From: Burkholderia arboris
Lineage (GTDB): Bacteria; Pseudomonadota; Gammaproteobacteria; Burkholderiales; Burkholderiaceae
Reading direction: 5' to 3'
DNA: 54,342 nt
Assembly: GCF_902499125.1 (NCBI RefSeq)
Contig: NZ_CABVPX010000046.1
Location: 1-54,342, forward strand
The notes below the pieces were generated by a model. That model did no database searches and was not told the DNA's origin. It saw nothing but the letters and a program-made list of their open reading frames with translations. How positions within the stretch are numbered: position 1 is the stretch's first letter; each line of letters begins with the position of its first letter. This document shows, one piece after another, positions 1 through 8,182 of this stretch. The translations under genes and the position numbers were made by a program.

Positions 1-2
1 CC

Positions 3-305
3 GCGCTGCCGGCCCCGCAGGCGGCGGCACAGCCGGCACGCCGCGCCGCGCCGGCCTCGCGTGCCGCTGCATCGGGCGCCAGCCACGAACCGAAGCGCGC
101 GGCCGACACCGCCGCACGCACGCAGAAGGACGCTCCGGCTTCCCGTGGCGCTGCCGCGGGCGGCTATGGCCCGCGCCTCACGAAGTCGGCCGCACCGGCG
201 GACAAGCCGGCGGCGAAGCCCGCGCTCGTGCGTCCGGCGCTGAACGGCGAGAAGCCGGCGCTGGCGGCAGCCGGCACGTCCGACGACGACTGGGAGACCT
301 TCTAA
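3..305 (+). CDS. Methyl-accepting chemotaxis protein, C-terminal tail (partial)
   Basis: Only the last 100 residues are present; the gene begins upstream of the window. The frame is open from base 3 to the stop at 303-305. The segment is a low-complexity Ala/Pro/Lys/Arg linker ending in DDDWETF. In enterobacterial Tar and Tsr the C-terminal pentapeptide NWETF tethers CheR and CheB to the receptor, so DWETF here is very likely the same docking site on a flexible arm. The stop is 3 bases before the cheR start, fitting an mcp-cheR-cheD-cheB operon. The ligand-binding and signalling domains are outside the window, so the sensed ligand is unknown. Confidence 0.85.
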   Translation, partial: ALPAPQAAAQPARRAAPASRAAASGASHEPKRAADTAARTQKDAPASRGAAAGGYGPRLTKSAAPADKPAAKPALVRPALNGEKPALAAAGTSDDDWETF

Positions 306-308
306 ACC

Positions 309-1301
309 ATGCCGCACGCGCGCGCGCCGTTTCGACCCGATGCACCGGATGCCTCGCCCCGCGCGGGCGAGCCGGGGCGCGACTTCGCGTTCACGGGCGC
401 GGATTTCGCACGCATCCGCGCGCTGATCCATCAACGCGCGGGGATCTCGCTGTCCGAGCACAAGCGCGACATGGCGTACAGCCGTCTCGCCCGGCGGCTG
501 CGTGCGCGCGGCCTCGACACGTTCCGCGACTACCTCGACCTGCTCGAGCAGGAAGACGATCCGCTCGAGTGGGAAGCGTTCACCAACGCGCTGACGACGA
601 ACCTGACCGCGTTCTTCCGCGAGTCGCACCATTTCCCGATCCTGTCGGATTTCGTGAAAGGGCGGCCGGCGCCGGTGTCGGTCTGGTGCTCGGCGGCGTC
701 GACCGGCGAGGAGCCGTATTCGATCGCGATCACGCTGATCGAGGCGCTCGGCGACTCGGCGGCACGCGGCGCATCGATCCTCGCGACCGATCTCGACACG
801 CAGGTGCTCGCGAAGGCGGAAGCCGGCATCTATACGTACGACCAGGTCAAGCACCTGTCGCCGGAGCGGCTCAAGCGCTTCTTCCTGAAGGGCACGGGCC
901 CGCAGGCCGGCCGCGTGAAGGTGCGCCCCGAGCTGCGCGCGATGATCCGCTTCGAGCAACTGAACCTGACCGATGCGGACTACGGGATCGCGAAGCCGTT
1001 CGACGCGATCTTCTGCCGCAACGTGATGATCTATTTCGACAAGCCGACGCAGGGGCAGGTGCTGTCGCGCTTCGAGCCGCTCGTGAAGCCGGGCGGGCTG
1101 CTGTTCGCCGGCCATTCGGAAAACTTCACGTATGTGACGCAGGCGTTCCGGCTGCGCGGACAGACGGTGTACGAACTGACACGCGACGCCGCGCAGGGCA
1201 TGCGGCCCCGTGTCGCGCAGGCACCTGCGGCGGCCGCGATGCCGTCGCCCGTGCATGCGCGGGCTGCGGGCGCTGCGCCCGCCTATGGAGATCGCGGATG
1301 A
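309..1301 (+). CDS. cheR: Chemotaxis protein methyltransferase CheR
   Basis: This 330-residue protein methylates receptor glutamates using S-adenosylmethionine, in the cytoplasm at receptor arrays. An N-terminal helical CheR domain (about residues 28-80) is followed by a Rossmann methyltransferase domain with WCSAASTGEEPYSIA (SAM-binding loop), ATDLDTQVLAKA (acidic ribose-binding strand) and IFCRNVMIYFD. The last roughly 35 residues are an Ala/Pro-rich tail. The ATG at 309 lies 3 bases after the receptor stop, and the 3' end overlaps the cheD start by four bases (ATGA), indicating translational coupling. The upstream receptor carries the matching pentapeptide tether. Confidence 0.97.
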   Translation: MPHARAPFRPDAPDASPRAGEPGRDFAFTGADFARIRALIHQRAGISLSEHKRDMAYSRLARRLRARGLDTFRDYLDLLEQEDDPLEWEAFTNALTTNLTAFFRESHHFPILSDFVKGRPAPVSVWCSAASTGEEPYSIAITLIEALGDSAARGASILATDLDTQVLAKAEAGIYTYDQVKHLSPERLKRFFLKGTGPQAGRVKVRPELRAMIRFEQLNLTDADYGIAKPFDAIFCRNVMIYFDKPTQGQVLSRFEPLVKPGGLLFAGHSENFTYVTQAFRLRGQTVYELTRDAAQGMRPRVAQAPAAAAMPSPVHARAAGAAPAYGDRG

Positions 1302-2053
1302 GCGCACTGCCGATCGCGACCAATCGCTACTTCGACAACCACTTCGGCCTTCCCGGCGTGAAGCTGCTGCCGAACGAGTTCTACACGACGGGCGAGGACA
1401 TGGTGCTGATGACCGTGCTCGGCTCGTGCGTCGCCGCGTGCCTGCACGATCCGTATGCGCGCATCGGCGGGATGAACCACTTCATGCTGCCCGACGACGG
1501 CGCCGATCCGGGCGCGGCCGCGTCGGAATCGATGCGCTACGGCGCATATGCGATGGAAGTGCTGATCAACGAGCTGATCAAGGCCGGCGGGCGGCGCGAG
1601 CGCATCGAGGCCAAGGTGTTCGGCGGCGCGGCCGTGCTGGCCGGGATGACGACGATCAACATCGGCGATCGCAACGCGGATTTCGTGCGCCGCTACCTCG
1701 CGCTGGAACGCATCCGCATCACGGCGGAAGACCTGCAGGGCGTGCATCCGCGCAAGGTCGCGTTCATGCCGAACAGCGGGCGCGCGATGGTGAAGAAGCT
1801 GCGGCTGCAGGTGCCGGGCGTCACCGAGCGCGAAGCCGCGCTTGCCCGCGAGGCCGATCGCGCCCGCGCGGCACGGCCGCGTCCGCAAGTCGAGCTGTTC
1901 ACGGCGAAGCGGCCGGCGGCGCCCCAGCCGGCGCGACCGCGCATCGAGCTGTTCGGCGCGCGCGGCGCGGCGCCGGCCGGCGGCGTGCGGGCGGCGAGCC
2001 CGTATGCCGGGAGCCCGGGCGCGGCGAACCTATCAAGAAAGCAGGAGGCATGA
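1298..2053 (+). CDS. cheD: Chemoreceptor glutamine deamidase CheD
   Basis: This 251-residue protein deamidates specific receptor glutamines to glutamates, creating methylation sites for CheR. It shows the family active-site sequence GSCVAACLHDP with the nucleophilic cysteine, followed by GGMNHFMLP with the catalytic histidine, and the KVFGGAAV and FMPNSGRAMVKKL segments. The core spans about residues 10-190. The rest is a basic Ala/Pro/Arg-rich tail with a repeated VELFTAKRP / IELFGARG element of unknown use. ATG 1298 overlaps the cheR stop and its own stop overlaps the cheB ATG, so three chemotaxis genes are joined by ATGA junctions. Confidence 0.96.
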   Translation: MSALPIATNRYFDNHFGLPGVKLLPNEFYTTGEDMVLMTVLGSCVAACLHDPYARIGGMNHFMLPDDGADPGAAASESMRYGAYAMEVLINELIKAGGRRERIEAKVFGGAAVLAGMTTINIGDRNADFVRRYLALERIRITAEDLQGVHPRKVAFMPNSGRAMVKKLRLQVPGVTEREAALAREADRARAARPRPQVELFTAKRPAAPQPARPRIELFGARGAAPAGGVRAASPYAGSPGAANLSRKQEA

Positions 2054-3141
2054 CCGCTGTGCAGAAGATCAAAGTATTGTGCGTCGACGATTCGGCGTTG
2101 ATTCGCAGCCTGATGACCGAGATCATCAACAGCCAGCCCGACATGACGGTATGCGCGACCGCGCCCGATCCGCTCGTCGCGCGCGAGCTCATCAAGCAGC
2201 ACAACCCCGACGTGCTCACGCTCGACGTCGAAATGCCGCGCATGGACGGCCTCGACTTCCTCGAGAAGCTGATGCGCCTGCGGCCGATGCCGGTCGTGAT
2301 GGTGTCGTCGCTGACCGAGCGCGGCTCGGAAATCACGCTGCGCGCGCTCGAACTCGGCGCGGTGGACTTCGTCACGAAGCCGCGCGTCGGGATTCGCGAC
2401 GGGATGCTCGACTACGCGGAAAAGCTCGCCGACAAGATCCGCGCGGCGTCGCGCGCGCGCGTGCGCCAGGCGCCGCAGCCGCAGGCCGTCGCGCGTGCGG
2501 CGGACAGCCCCGCGGCCGCGCCGATGATCAACAACCCGCTCGTCAGTACCGAGAAGCTGATCATCATCGGCGCGTCGACGGGCGGTACCGAGGCGATCCG
2601 CGAAGTGCTGACGCCGCTGCCGCCGGATGCGCCGGCCGTGCTGATCGCGCAGCACATGCCGCCGGGCTTCACGAAATCGTTCGCGCAGCGGCTGAACGGC
2701 CTGTGCCGGATCGCGGTGAAGGAAGCCGAGCACGGCGAGCGCGTGCTGCCGGGCCACGCGTATATCGCGCCGGGCCACGCGCACCTGTTGCTTGCGAGGA
2801 GCGGGGCGAACTATATTGCGCAACTGTCGGACGAGCCGCCGGTGAACCGGCACCGCCCGTCGGTCGACGTGCTGTTCCGCTCGGCGGCGACGCATGCGGG
2901 CAAGAACGCGATCGGCGTGATTCTCACCGGGATGGGCCGCGACGGTGCGGCCGGCCTGCTGGAAATGAAACGCGCGGGCGCCCACACGTTCGCGCAGGAC
3001 GAAGCAAGCTGCATCGTGTTCGGGATGCCGCGCGAGGCGATTGCGCTCGGCGGCGCGGACGAGATCGCGCCGCTCGCCGACATGAGCCGCCGCGTGATGG
3101 CGCGCCTGGCGACGATGGGCGACCGCGTGCAGCGCGTTTGA
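2050..3141 (+). CDS. cheB: Chemotaxis protein-glutamate methylesterase CheB
   Basis: CheB removes methyl groups from receptors and gives adaptation feedback when phosphorylated by CheA. A receiver domain (about residues 6-120) has the phospho-acceptor in LDVEMPRMDG (Asp59). An Ala-rich linker leads to the CheB methylesterase domain with catalytic Ser176 in IGASTGG, the histidine in AQHMPPGFT and the aspartate region ILTGMGRDGAAG. Length 363 residues is normal. The start is slightly ambiguous: the AGGAGG at 2043-2048 sits only one base before ATG 2050 but ten bases before an in-frame GTG at 2059, which may be the better-used start and would cost three residues. Confidence 0.96.
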   Translation: MTAVQKIKVLCVDDSALIRSLMTEIINSQPDMTVCATAPDPLVARELIKQHNPDVLTLDVEMPRMDGLDFLEKLMRLRPMPVVMVSSLTERGSEITLRALELGAVDFVTKPRVGIRDGMLDYAEKLADKIRAASRARVRQAPQPQAVARAADSPAAAPMINNPLVSTEKLIIIGASTGGTEAIREVLTPLPPDAPAVLIAQHMPPGFTKSFAQRLNGLCRIAVKEAEHGERVLPGHAYIAPGHAHLLLARSGANYIAQLSDEPPVNRHRPSVDVLFRSAATHAGKNAIGVILTGMGRDGAAGLLEMKRAGAHTFAQDEASCIVFGMPREAIALGGADEIAPLADMSRRVMARLATMGDRVQRV

Positions 3142-3208
3142 ATGGAATGTCACGGGGCGCGTGCCACGATACGCGTCCCGATGGAAACGAATCTGGAAAG
3201 GAACGACG

Positions 3209-3604
3209 ATGGACAAGAGCATGAAAATCCTGGTGGTGGACGATTTCCCGACGATGCGCCGGATCGTCCGCAACCTGCTCAAGGAACTGGGCTATTCGAA
3301 CGTCGACGAGGCCGAGGACGGCCTGGCCGGCCTCGCGCGGCTGCGCGGCGGCGGCTACGACTTCGTGATCTCGGACTGGAACATGCCGAACCTCGACGGC
3401 CTCGCGATGCTGAAGGAAATCCGCGCGGACGCGACGCTCACGCACCTGCCGGTGCTGATGGTCACGGCCGAGTCGAAGAAGGAGAACATCATCGCGGCCG
3501 CGCAAGCCGGCGCGAGCGGCTACGTCGTGAAACCGTTCACGGCCGCGACGCTCGACGAGAAGCTGAACAAGATCATCGACAAGATGGCGAAAGCCGGGAG
3601 CTGA
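3209..3604 (+). CDS. cheY: Chemotaxis response regulator CheY
   Basis: This stand-alone receiver protein of 131 residues is phosphorylated by CheA and binds the flagellar switch to change rotation. Visible are the acidic pair in LVVDDFPTMRR, the phospho-acceptor Asp56 in ISDWNMPNLDG, Thr86 in MVTAESKKEN and Lys108 in VVKPF. The start was set at ATG 3209 (MDKSMKIL), preceded by GGAAAGGAACG, because this gives the standard CheY length; an in-frame ATG at 3161 would add 16 unlikely residues. It follows cheB after a 67-base gap and is one base from the cheZ start. Confidence 0.97.
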   Translation: MDKSMKILVVDDFPTMRRIVRNLLKELGYSNVDEAEDGLAGLARLRGGGYDFVISDWNMPNLDGLAMLKEIRADATLTHLPVLMVTAESKKENIIAAAQAGASGYVVKPFTAATLDEKLNKIIDKMAKAGS

Positions 3605-3605
3605 C

Positions 3606-4337
3606 GTGAACGAGCCGATCCATGCGGCGCTCGCCGGCGCGGGGTTCAGCGCCGACAGCCACCCAGAAGGCGCCGATTTCCCGAGCGACCGCATCCTCGC
3701 CCGCATCGGCCACGTTACGCGCACGCTGCGCGATTCGATGCGCGAGCTCGGGCTCGACAAGCATGTCGAGCGCGCGGCGGAGGCCGTGCCCGATGCGCGC
3801 GACCGGCTGCGCTACGTCGCGACGATGACCGAGCAGGCCGCCGTGCGCGTGCTGAATGCGATCGAGATCGCGAAGCCGATGCAGGAGCGCGTCCAGAACG
3901 AGGCCGAGGCGCTCGACGCGCGCTGGGCGCAGTGGTACGCGGCGCCGATCGAGCACGCGGAAGTGCGCGAACTGATGGACGATACGCGCAAGTTCCTGCG
4001 CGCGCTGCCGGAGTCGACGTCGGCGACCAGCGCGCAGTTGCTCGAGATCATGCTCGCGCAGGATTTCCAGGATCTCACCGGGCAGGTGATCAAGAAGATC
4101 ATGGACATGGTCTACCTGATCGAGCAGCAGCTCCTCACCGTGCTCGTCGAGAACATCGCGCCCGAGCGGCGCGAACAGTTCGCGGCGACCGCGGCCGCGC
4201 TCGCGGCCGAGCAGATGAGCCCGACCGGCAGCCCCGAGTCGCTGTTGAACGGCCCGCAGATCGCGCCGGAAGGCAAATCCGACGTGGTCCAGGATCAGGG
4301 GCAGGTCGACGATCTGCTCGCGAGCCTCGGCTTCTGA
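3606..4337 (+). CDS. cheZ: Protein phosphatase CheZ
   Basis: CheZ dephosphorylates CheY-P and ends the tumble or reversal signal. The 243-residue protein is a long helical hairpin with the catalytic segment QDFQDLTGQVIKK, whose glutamine inserts into the CheY active site. It ends in DDLLASLGF, the C-terminal CheY-binding helix typical of the family. It begins with GTG at 3606, one base after the cheY stop, so the two antagonists are translated from adjacent frames. It is the last chemotaxis gene of the run; an unrelated two-gene unit follows. Confidence 0.96.
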   Translation: MNEPIHAALAGAGFSADSHPEGADFPSDRILARIGHVTRTLRDSMRELGLDKHVERAAEAVPDARDRLRYVATMTEQAAVRVLNAIEIAKPMQERVQNEAEALDARWAQWYAAPIEHAEVRELMDDTRKFLRALPESTSATSAQLLEIMLAQDFQDLTGQVIKKIMDMVYLIEQQLLTVLVENIAPERREQFAATAAALAAEQMSPTGSPESLLNGPQIAPEGKSDVVQDQGQVDDLLASLGF

Positions 4338-4458
4338 CCCTGCCGTAGTGCATCGGCGCGCCCCGTCCCGCGGGGTTCCCGATGCGCCCAATTCCCGTTC
4401 CCGTCCGGTTTCCCCGTGCGCGCCGCGTCCCGGCGGCGCGGCGCGATCCTGCGCCGGA

Positions 4459-4489
4459 TTGACACTTCGCCACACTCAGCAGGCATACT
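4459..4489 (+). promoter_or_regulatory. Possible sigma-70 promoter for the DUF2844-DUF3443 unit
   Basis: A TTGACA at 4459-4464 is followed after 19 bases by CATACT at 4484-4489, about 108 bases before the GTG of the DUF2844 gene. The spacing is longer than ideal. The position between cheZ and an unrelated pair makes a separate promoter sensible, but this is a motif match only. Confidence 0.35.
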
Positions 4490-4596
4490 ACGCGTCAGCA
4501 GCAACGTAGCGTCATTCGTACGATTCATAAGTTGGCTGACGGCGCGGACCCGACGGCGGCGCCGCCGGCAACGAAGCCAGTCCCTTGGGGGGGAAC

Positions 4597-5100
4597 GTGA
4601 AGCTGAAACGCTTGGGCTGGACCGTCGCGCATGCGACGGCTGCAATGGGTGTGCTGTGGGCCGTCCACGCACACGCGGAACTGGGTGGCGCACCGATGTC
4701 GCCGCCGGCGGACGACCAGGGCGCAACCGTGCGCGCGCTGCAGCGCGCGATGCGGTCGGCAGACGGCGTGCAGGCGAGCACCGCCAGCTATACCGTCCGC
4801 GAAATCACGCTCGGATCGGGCACCGTCATCCACGAATACACGTCGGCCGCCGGCAGCGTGTTCGGCCTCGCGTGGCGCGGGCCGACGATGCCGGACCTCG
4901 CGTCGCTGCTCGGCAGCTATTTCCCGCAATACACCGCCGGCGTTCAGGCCGCCCACAAGGCGCGCGGCTGGCGCGCGCCGGTGGCCGTCGACACGAGCGG
5001 CCTCGTGATCCGGACGGGCGGCCACATGGGCGCCTTCTCGGGCCAGGCATGGCTGCCGGCGGCGCTGCCTGCCGGCCTGGCCGGCACCGACATCCAGTGA
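4597..5100 (+). CDS. DUF2844 family secreted protein
   Basis: A 167-residue protein with an N-terminal signal peptide: a basic start (KLKRLGW) and hydrophobic stretch to about AHAHA, with predicted cleavage there. The mature part is small and carries the family-like segments ASTASYTVREITLGSGT and VFGLAWRGPTMPDL. I recognise it as DUF2844, a periplasmic family commonly next to DUF3443 in Burkholderia; its function is unknown. GTG 4597 was preferred to an in-frame TTG at 4585 because the G-run then serves as ribosome binding site and the signal peptide begins correctly. The DUF3443 lipoprotein follows 16 bases later, suggesting joint function. Confidence 0.8.
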   Translation: MKLKRLGWTVAHATAAMGVLWAVHAHAELGGAPMSPPADDQGATVRALQRAMRSADGVQASTASYTVREITLGSGTVIHEYTSAAGSVFGLAWRGPTMPDLASLLGSYFPQYTAGVQAAHKARGWRAPVAVDTSGLVIRTGGHMGAFSGQAWLPAALPAGLAGTDIQ

Positions 5101-5116
5101 CAGCGGGAGAGCGATC

Positions 5117-6346
5117 TTGAGCATTCATCGTACATTCAAGCGCTGGCTCGGCGTGCTGGGCCTCGCAGCGGCGACGGCCGTGCTCGTGACGGCCTGCGGC
5201 GGCGGCGACGGCGGCAGCGGCAACAACAACAACTCGGGCAACAACGGCAACAGCGGATCCGACGGCAACAGCGGGAACACGGCCGTCATCACGGTCGGCA
5301 CCGGCGTCGCGAACGTGATCAACATCCCGACCATCAGCGTGAAGGTCTGCGCGCCGGGCACGTCGAACTGCCAGGTGGTCAGCAACGTGCTCGTCGATAC
5401 CGCGTCGTACGGGCTGCGGCTCGTCGGCAGCGCGGTGTCGGGCGTGCTCGGCAACCTGCCGCAGGTGACGAGCGGCGGCGCACCGGTGGCCGAGTGCGGC
5501 AAGTTCGTGTCGAGCTACACGTGGGGGTCGGTGCGCACGGTCGATCTGTCGATCGGCACCGAGCAGGCGACGTCGCTGCCCGTGCAGATCATCGGCGACC
5601 TCGGGACGACGAACGTGCCGAGCTCGTGCACGAACGGCGGCGCGTCGGCCAACTCGGCGAGCGCGCTCGGCGCGAACGGGATCCTCGGCATCGGGCCGGC
5701 ACCGTACGACTGCGGCACGACCTGCGCGACGTCGACGTCGTCGAGCAACAACTACTACGCGTGTCCGAACGGCAGCAACGCGAATTGCGCCGTCACGCTC
5801 GTGCCGCTGGCGCAGCAGGTGGCCAACCCGGTGCATCGTTTCGCGAACAGCGACGGCGTGAGCGTGCAGATGCCTGACATTTCGCCTAATGGGCAGGCGA
5901 ATGCGACCGGCACGCTGACGTTCGGCCTGCCGAACCTGAGCGGGAAGACGGTGATGACGTCGACCACGACGGGCGACGTCAGCGCGACGTTCCAGGGGCG
6001 CAACGTGACCGCGTTCTTCGATACGGGCTCGAACGCGTATTTCTTCAACGATTCGGCGCAGACGGTCTGTTCGCGGAACACGGAGTTCTACTGCCCGGCG
6101 TCCGCGACGACCTATTCGGCGACGCTGAGCGGCCAGAACGGCGTGTCGGGCGTCGTATCGATGCCGGTCGCGAACGCCGATTCGCTGTTCTCGAACCCGT
6201 CGACGTTCGCGTTCAGCAACATCGCGGGCCCGTTCGGTTCGTCGAGCTGGCTCGACATCGGCATGCCGCACTTCTACGGCAAGACGATCTACTTCGGGAT
6301 GGACAAGACCGCGAGCGGCGGTGCACAGCCGTTCGTCGCGTTCTGA
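5117..6346 (+). CDS. DUF3443 family lipoprotein with two aspartic-protease-like DTG/DTA motifs
   Basis: This 409-residue protein starts at TTG 5117. It has a lipoprotein signal peptide ending in VTAC (lipobox), then an Asn/Gly/Ser-rich linker. I recognise the DUF3443 family. The core holds two short segments, VLVDTASYGLRL (Asp94) and AFFDTGSNAYFF (Asp302), that look like the paired D-T-G/A-S active-site loops of bilobed pepsin-type aspartic proteases. This is my inference and no protease function is established for the family as far as I know. Several paired cysteines suggest disulfides in the periplasm. It is co-transcribed with the DUF2844 gene, and a strong terminator follows at 6374. Confidence 0.8.
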   Translation: MSIHRTFKRWLGVLGLAAATAVLVTACGGGDGGSGNNNNSGNNGNSGSDGNSGNTAVITVGTGVANVINIPTISVKVCAPGTSNCQVVSNVLVDTASYGLRLVGSAVSGVLGNLPQVTSGGAPVAECGKFVSSYTWGSVRTVDLSIGTEQATSLPVQIIGDLGTTNVPSSCTNGGASANSASALGANGILGIGPAPYDCGTTCATSTSSSNNYYACPNGSNANCAVTLVPLAQQVANPVHRFANSDGVSVQMPDISPNGQANATGTLTFGLPNLSGKTVMTSTTTGDVSATFQGRNVTAFFDTGSNAYFFNDSAQTVCSRNTEFYCPASATTYSATLSGQNGVSGVVSMPVANADSLFSNPSTFAFSNIAGPFGSSSWLDIGMPHFYGKTIYFGMDKTASGGAQPFVAF

Positions 6347-6373
6347 CGACGCGGCGCGGCCGCAGGCAGGAAC

Positions 6374-6403
6374 AAAGGGGGCGATCGATCGCCCCCTTTT
6401 TTT
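6374..6403 (+). terminator. Rho-independent terminator after the DUF3443 gene
   Basis: A perfect inverted repeat (AAAGGGGGCGAT against ATCGCCCCCTTT) is followed by a run of seven T residues, 28 bases after the DUF3443 stop. Confidence 0.9.
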
Positions 6404-6511
6404 ATCCGGCCGCCGTGCGTGCGCCTCGAGCGGATTGCCGCCATGCGCCGGCGCAGCGCCTACGATGTAAGACCGGCACCGGTGCCGGCACGATATCGAG
6501 GAGACAGCGCC

Positions 6512-7009
6512 ATGAGCCCGCGCATACAACGCATCACGCCGTTCCTGTGGTTCGACAGCGACGCCGAGGCCGCGGCCGGTTTCTACGTGTCGGTGTTCGA
6601 CAACGCGCGCATCGTGCACGTGGCGCGCTACGGCAAGGCCGGTGCGCATGCGTCCGGGAACGCCGAGGGCGCGGTGATGACCGTCGCGTTCGAGCTTGAC
6701 GGGCAGGCGTTCGTCGCGCTGAACGGCGGCCCGGTGTTCCAGATCACGCCGGCCGTCTCGTTCGTCGTCAACTGCCGCGACCAGGACGAGATCGACCGCT
6801 ACTGGGCGCGCCTGTCCGAAGGCGGCGACGAGCGCGCGCAGCAGTGCGGCTGGCTGCGCGACCGTTTCGGCGTGTCGTGGCAGGTCGTGCCCGCGCAGAT
6901 GGCCGAACTGATGACCGGCGACGCGGCGCGCGCCGAGCGCGTGATGGCGCAGGTCATGACGATGAAGAAGCTCGATCTCGCCGCACTGCAGCGGGCGGCG
7001 GCCGGCTAG
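6512..7009 (+). CDS. VOC superfamily (PhnB/3-demethylubiquinone methyltransferase-like) protein
   Basis: A 165-residue protein with the start of the PhnB-like vicinal-oxygen-chelate family (ITPFLWFDSDAEAAAGFYVSVF) and the central FVALNGGPVFQITPAVSFVVNC and GWLRDRFGVSWQVVP segments typical of that family. Homologues are annotated as 3-demethylubiquinone-9 3-methyltransferase domain proteins or glyoxalase-like proteins. The reaction is not known and the methyltransferase label is probably misleading. ATG 6512 is preceded by GAGGAGA at 6498-6504. It is a single gene between a terminator and a long non-coding stretch. Confidence 0.85.
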   Translation: MSPRIQRITPFLWFDSDAEAAAGFYVSVFDNARIVHVARYGKAGAHASGNAEGAVMTVAFELDGQAFVALNGGPVFQITPAVSFVVNCRDQDEIDRYWARLSEGGDERAQQCGWLRDRFGVSWQVVPAQMAELMTGDAARAERVMAQVMTMKKLDLAALQRAAAG

Positions 7010-7491
7010 GCGCTGGCCGGCGCTGGCCGGCGCGCGTCAGGCCGCGCGAACCCGTTCCGGCGGTTCGCCGCGCGTCTCGGCCCAGCGGAACGGGCGAACG
7101 ACGGAGCCGCGCGGAATCCGGTGGCGATCGGGAATGGCGCAGGGCGGCGCGCCGCGCGCATGGGCGCATTGCCGCATCGCCGGCCAGTTAATCGAATGCC
7201 GTGCGCTCGCGGCGATTATCGCCGGTGCCGGTTTTCATTCGGTTGTAATCAAACGCTGGATTATCGAGGTCGCGGTTTCTGTCAGGTCTTCAAGATTATT
7301 AAAATGACGTGGCATGCAAGCCTGCAGCGCTGCATTATGCTGCAGCAGCCTTTCCCGCGTCGCGCCGGCGTGTCGTGCGAACGGCCTCGCGCGCCGGCCC
7401 GCACGCGAAAAGAATTGGAATCCGGGGAAATTCAAACATATAATTCCGGCGTTGTTTCCGGGGTGCCAATATAAAACAGGAGGGTAATAAG
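7010..7491. other. Non-coding stretch upstream of the DUF805 gene
   Basis: No convincing gene is seen. It begins with a short duplication (GGCGCTGGCC twice at 7010-7029). From about 7225 composition becomes more A/T-rich, as expected of a promoter region for the DUF805 gene, whose ribosome binding site AGGAGGG lies at 7480-7486. No clear promoter hexamer pair was identified. Confidence 0.5.
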
Positions 7492-7872
7492 ATGGGTTTT
7501 TCCGAAGCCGTTCGTACCGTACTCAATAAATACGCGACATTCGAAGGCCGTGCGCGTCGTGCCGAATACTGGTATTTCACGCTGCTGAGCGTCATTCTTT
7601 CGATCGTGGCCCAGGTCATCGGCGCGGGTGGCCGTGATGGGGGGCTGATCACGCTGCTGCTGCTCGGCATCCTCTGCCTGGTTTCGCTGGCGCTGCTCAT
7701 TCCGGGCATCGCGGTCAGCGTTCGCCGCCTGCACGATACGGGCCGCTCGGGCTGGTTCCTGCTGATTGCGCTGATTCCGATCGTCGGCGGCATCCTGCTG
7801 CTCGTGTGGATGTGCTCGCGCGGCACCGAAGGCCCGAACCGCTTCGGCGCGGATCCGATCCCGGCGGCCTGA
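7492..7872 (+). CDS. DUF805 family inner-membrane protein
   Basis: A 126-residue membrane protein beginning with the DUF805 signature (KYATFEGRARRAEYWYF), followed by hydrophobic segments near residues 28-46, 55-75 and 85-105. RRLHDTGRSGWFLLI lies between the last two, another hallmark of the family. It acts in the cytoplasmic membrane; the function is unknown. Start ATG 7492 has a good AGGAGGG. It stands alone just upstream of the flhB operon with no visible functional link. Confidence 0.88.
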   Translation: MGFSEAVRTVLNKYATFEGRARRAEYWYFTLLSVILSIVAQVIGAGGRDGGLITLLLLGILCLVSLALLIPGIAVSVRRLHDTGRSGWFLLIALIPIVGGILLLVWMCSRGTEGPNRFGADPIPAA

Positions 7873-8182
7873 CCGACGCCTGCCCCGGCGCGCGGCCGTC
7901 GCGCCGGGGCCTGAACGTCCCGCCTGTCGTTTCACCGTTTCTCCGCCTCCCGCCGTCGCCGTCCCGCCCGGGACCGACACCTCGCCATTGCGCCGACCGG
8001 CACGTTTTTCCGCCGCGCCGCGCGTCGTTCCGCCCCCGATCCAGCCGCGTTTGCGGCGGCTCGCCCGATTCCCCGAAATACCCCCCTTTCCCGGCTTTGC
8101 TCGACCGATCGGCGTTTGACGCCTCCATGAATAATCGGTGTCACTGGAAAGCGGCATTCCGCCGTACCCGACTGGAGGCCCC
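7873..8182. other. Intergenic region before flhB with one G/C hairpin
   Basis: A stem of 11 bases (7882-7892 pairing with 7900-7910, GCCCCGGCGCG / CGCGCCGGGGC) lies just after the DUF805 stop and may end transcription, though no T-run follows. The rest must hold the flhB operon promoter. I searched by eye for sigma-28 and sigma-54 consensus sites and found no convincing match. Confidence 0.45.

Noticed and set aside
4826..6649. Minus-strand frame of 607 codons opposite the DUF2844/DUF3443 genes
   Set aside because: Arg/His-rich shadow across two real genes and a terminator.
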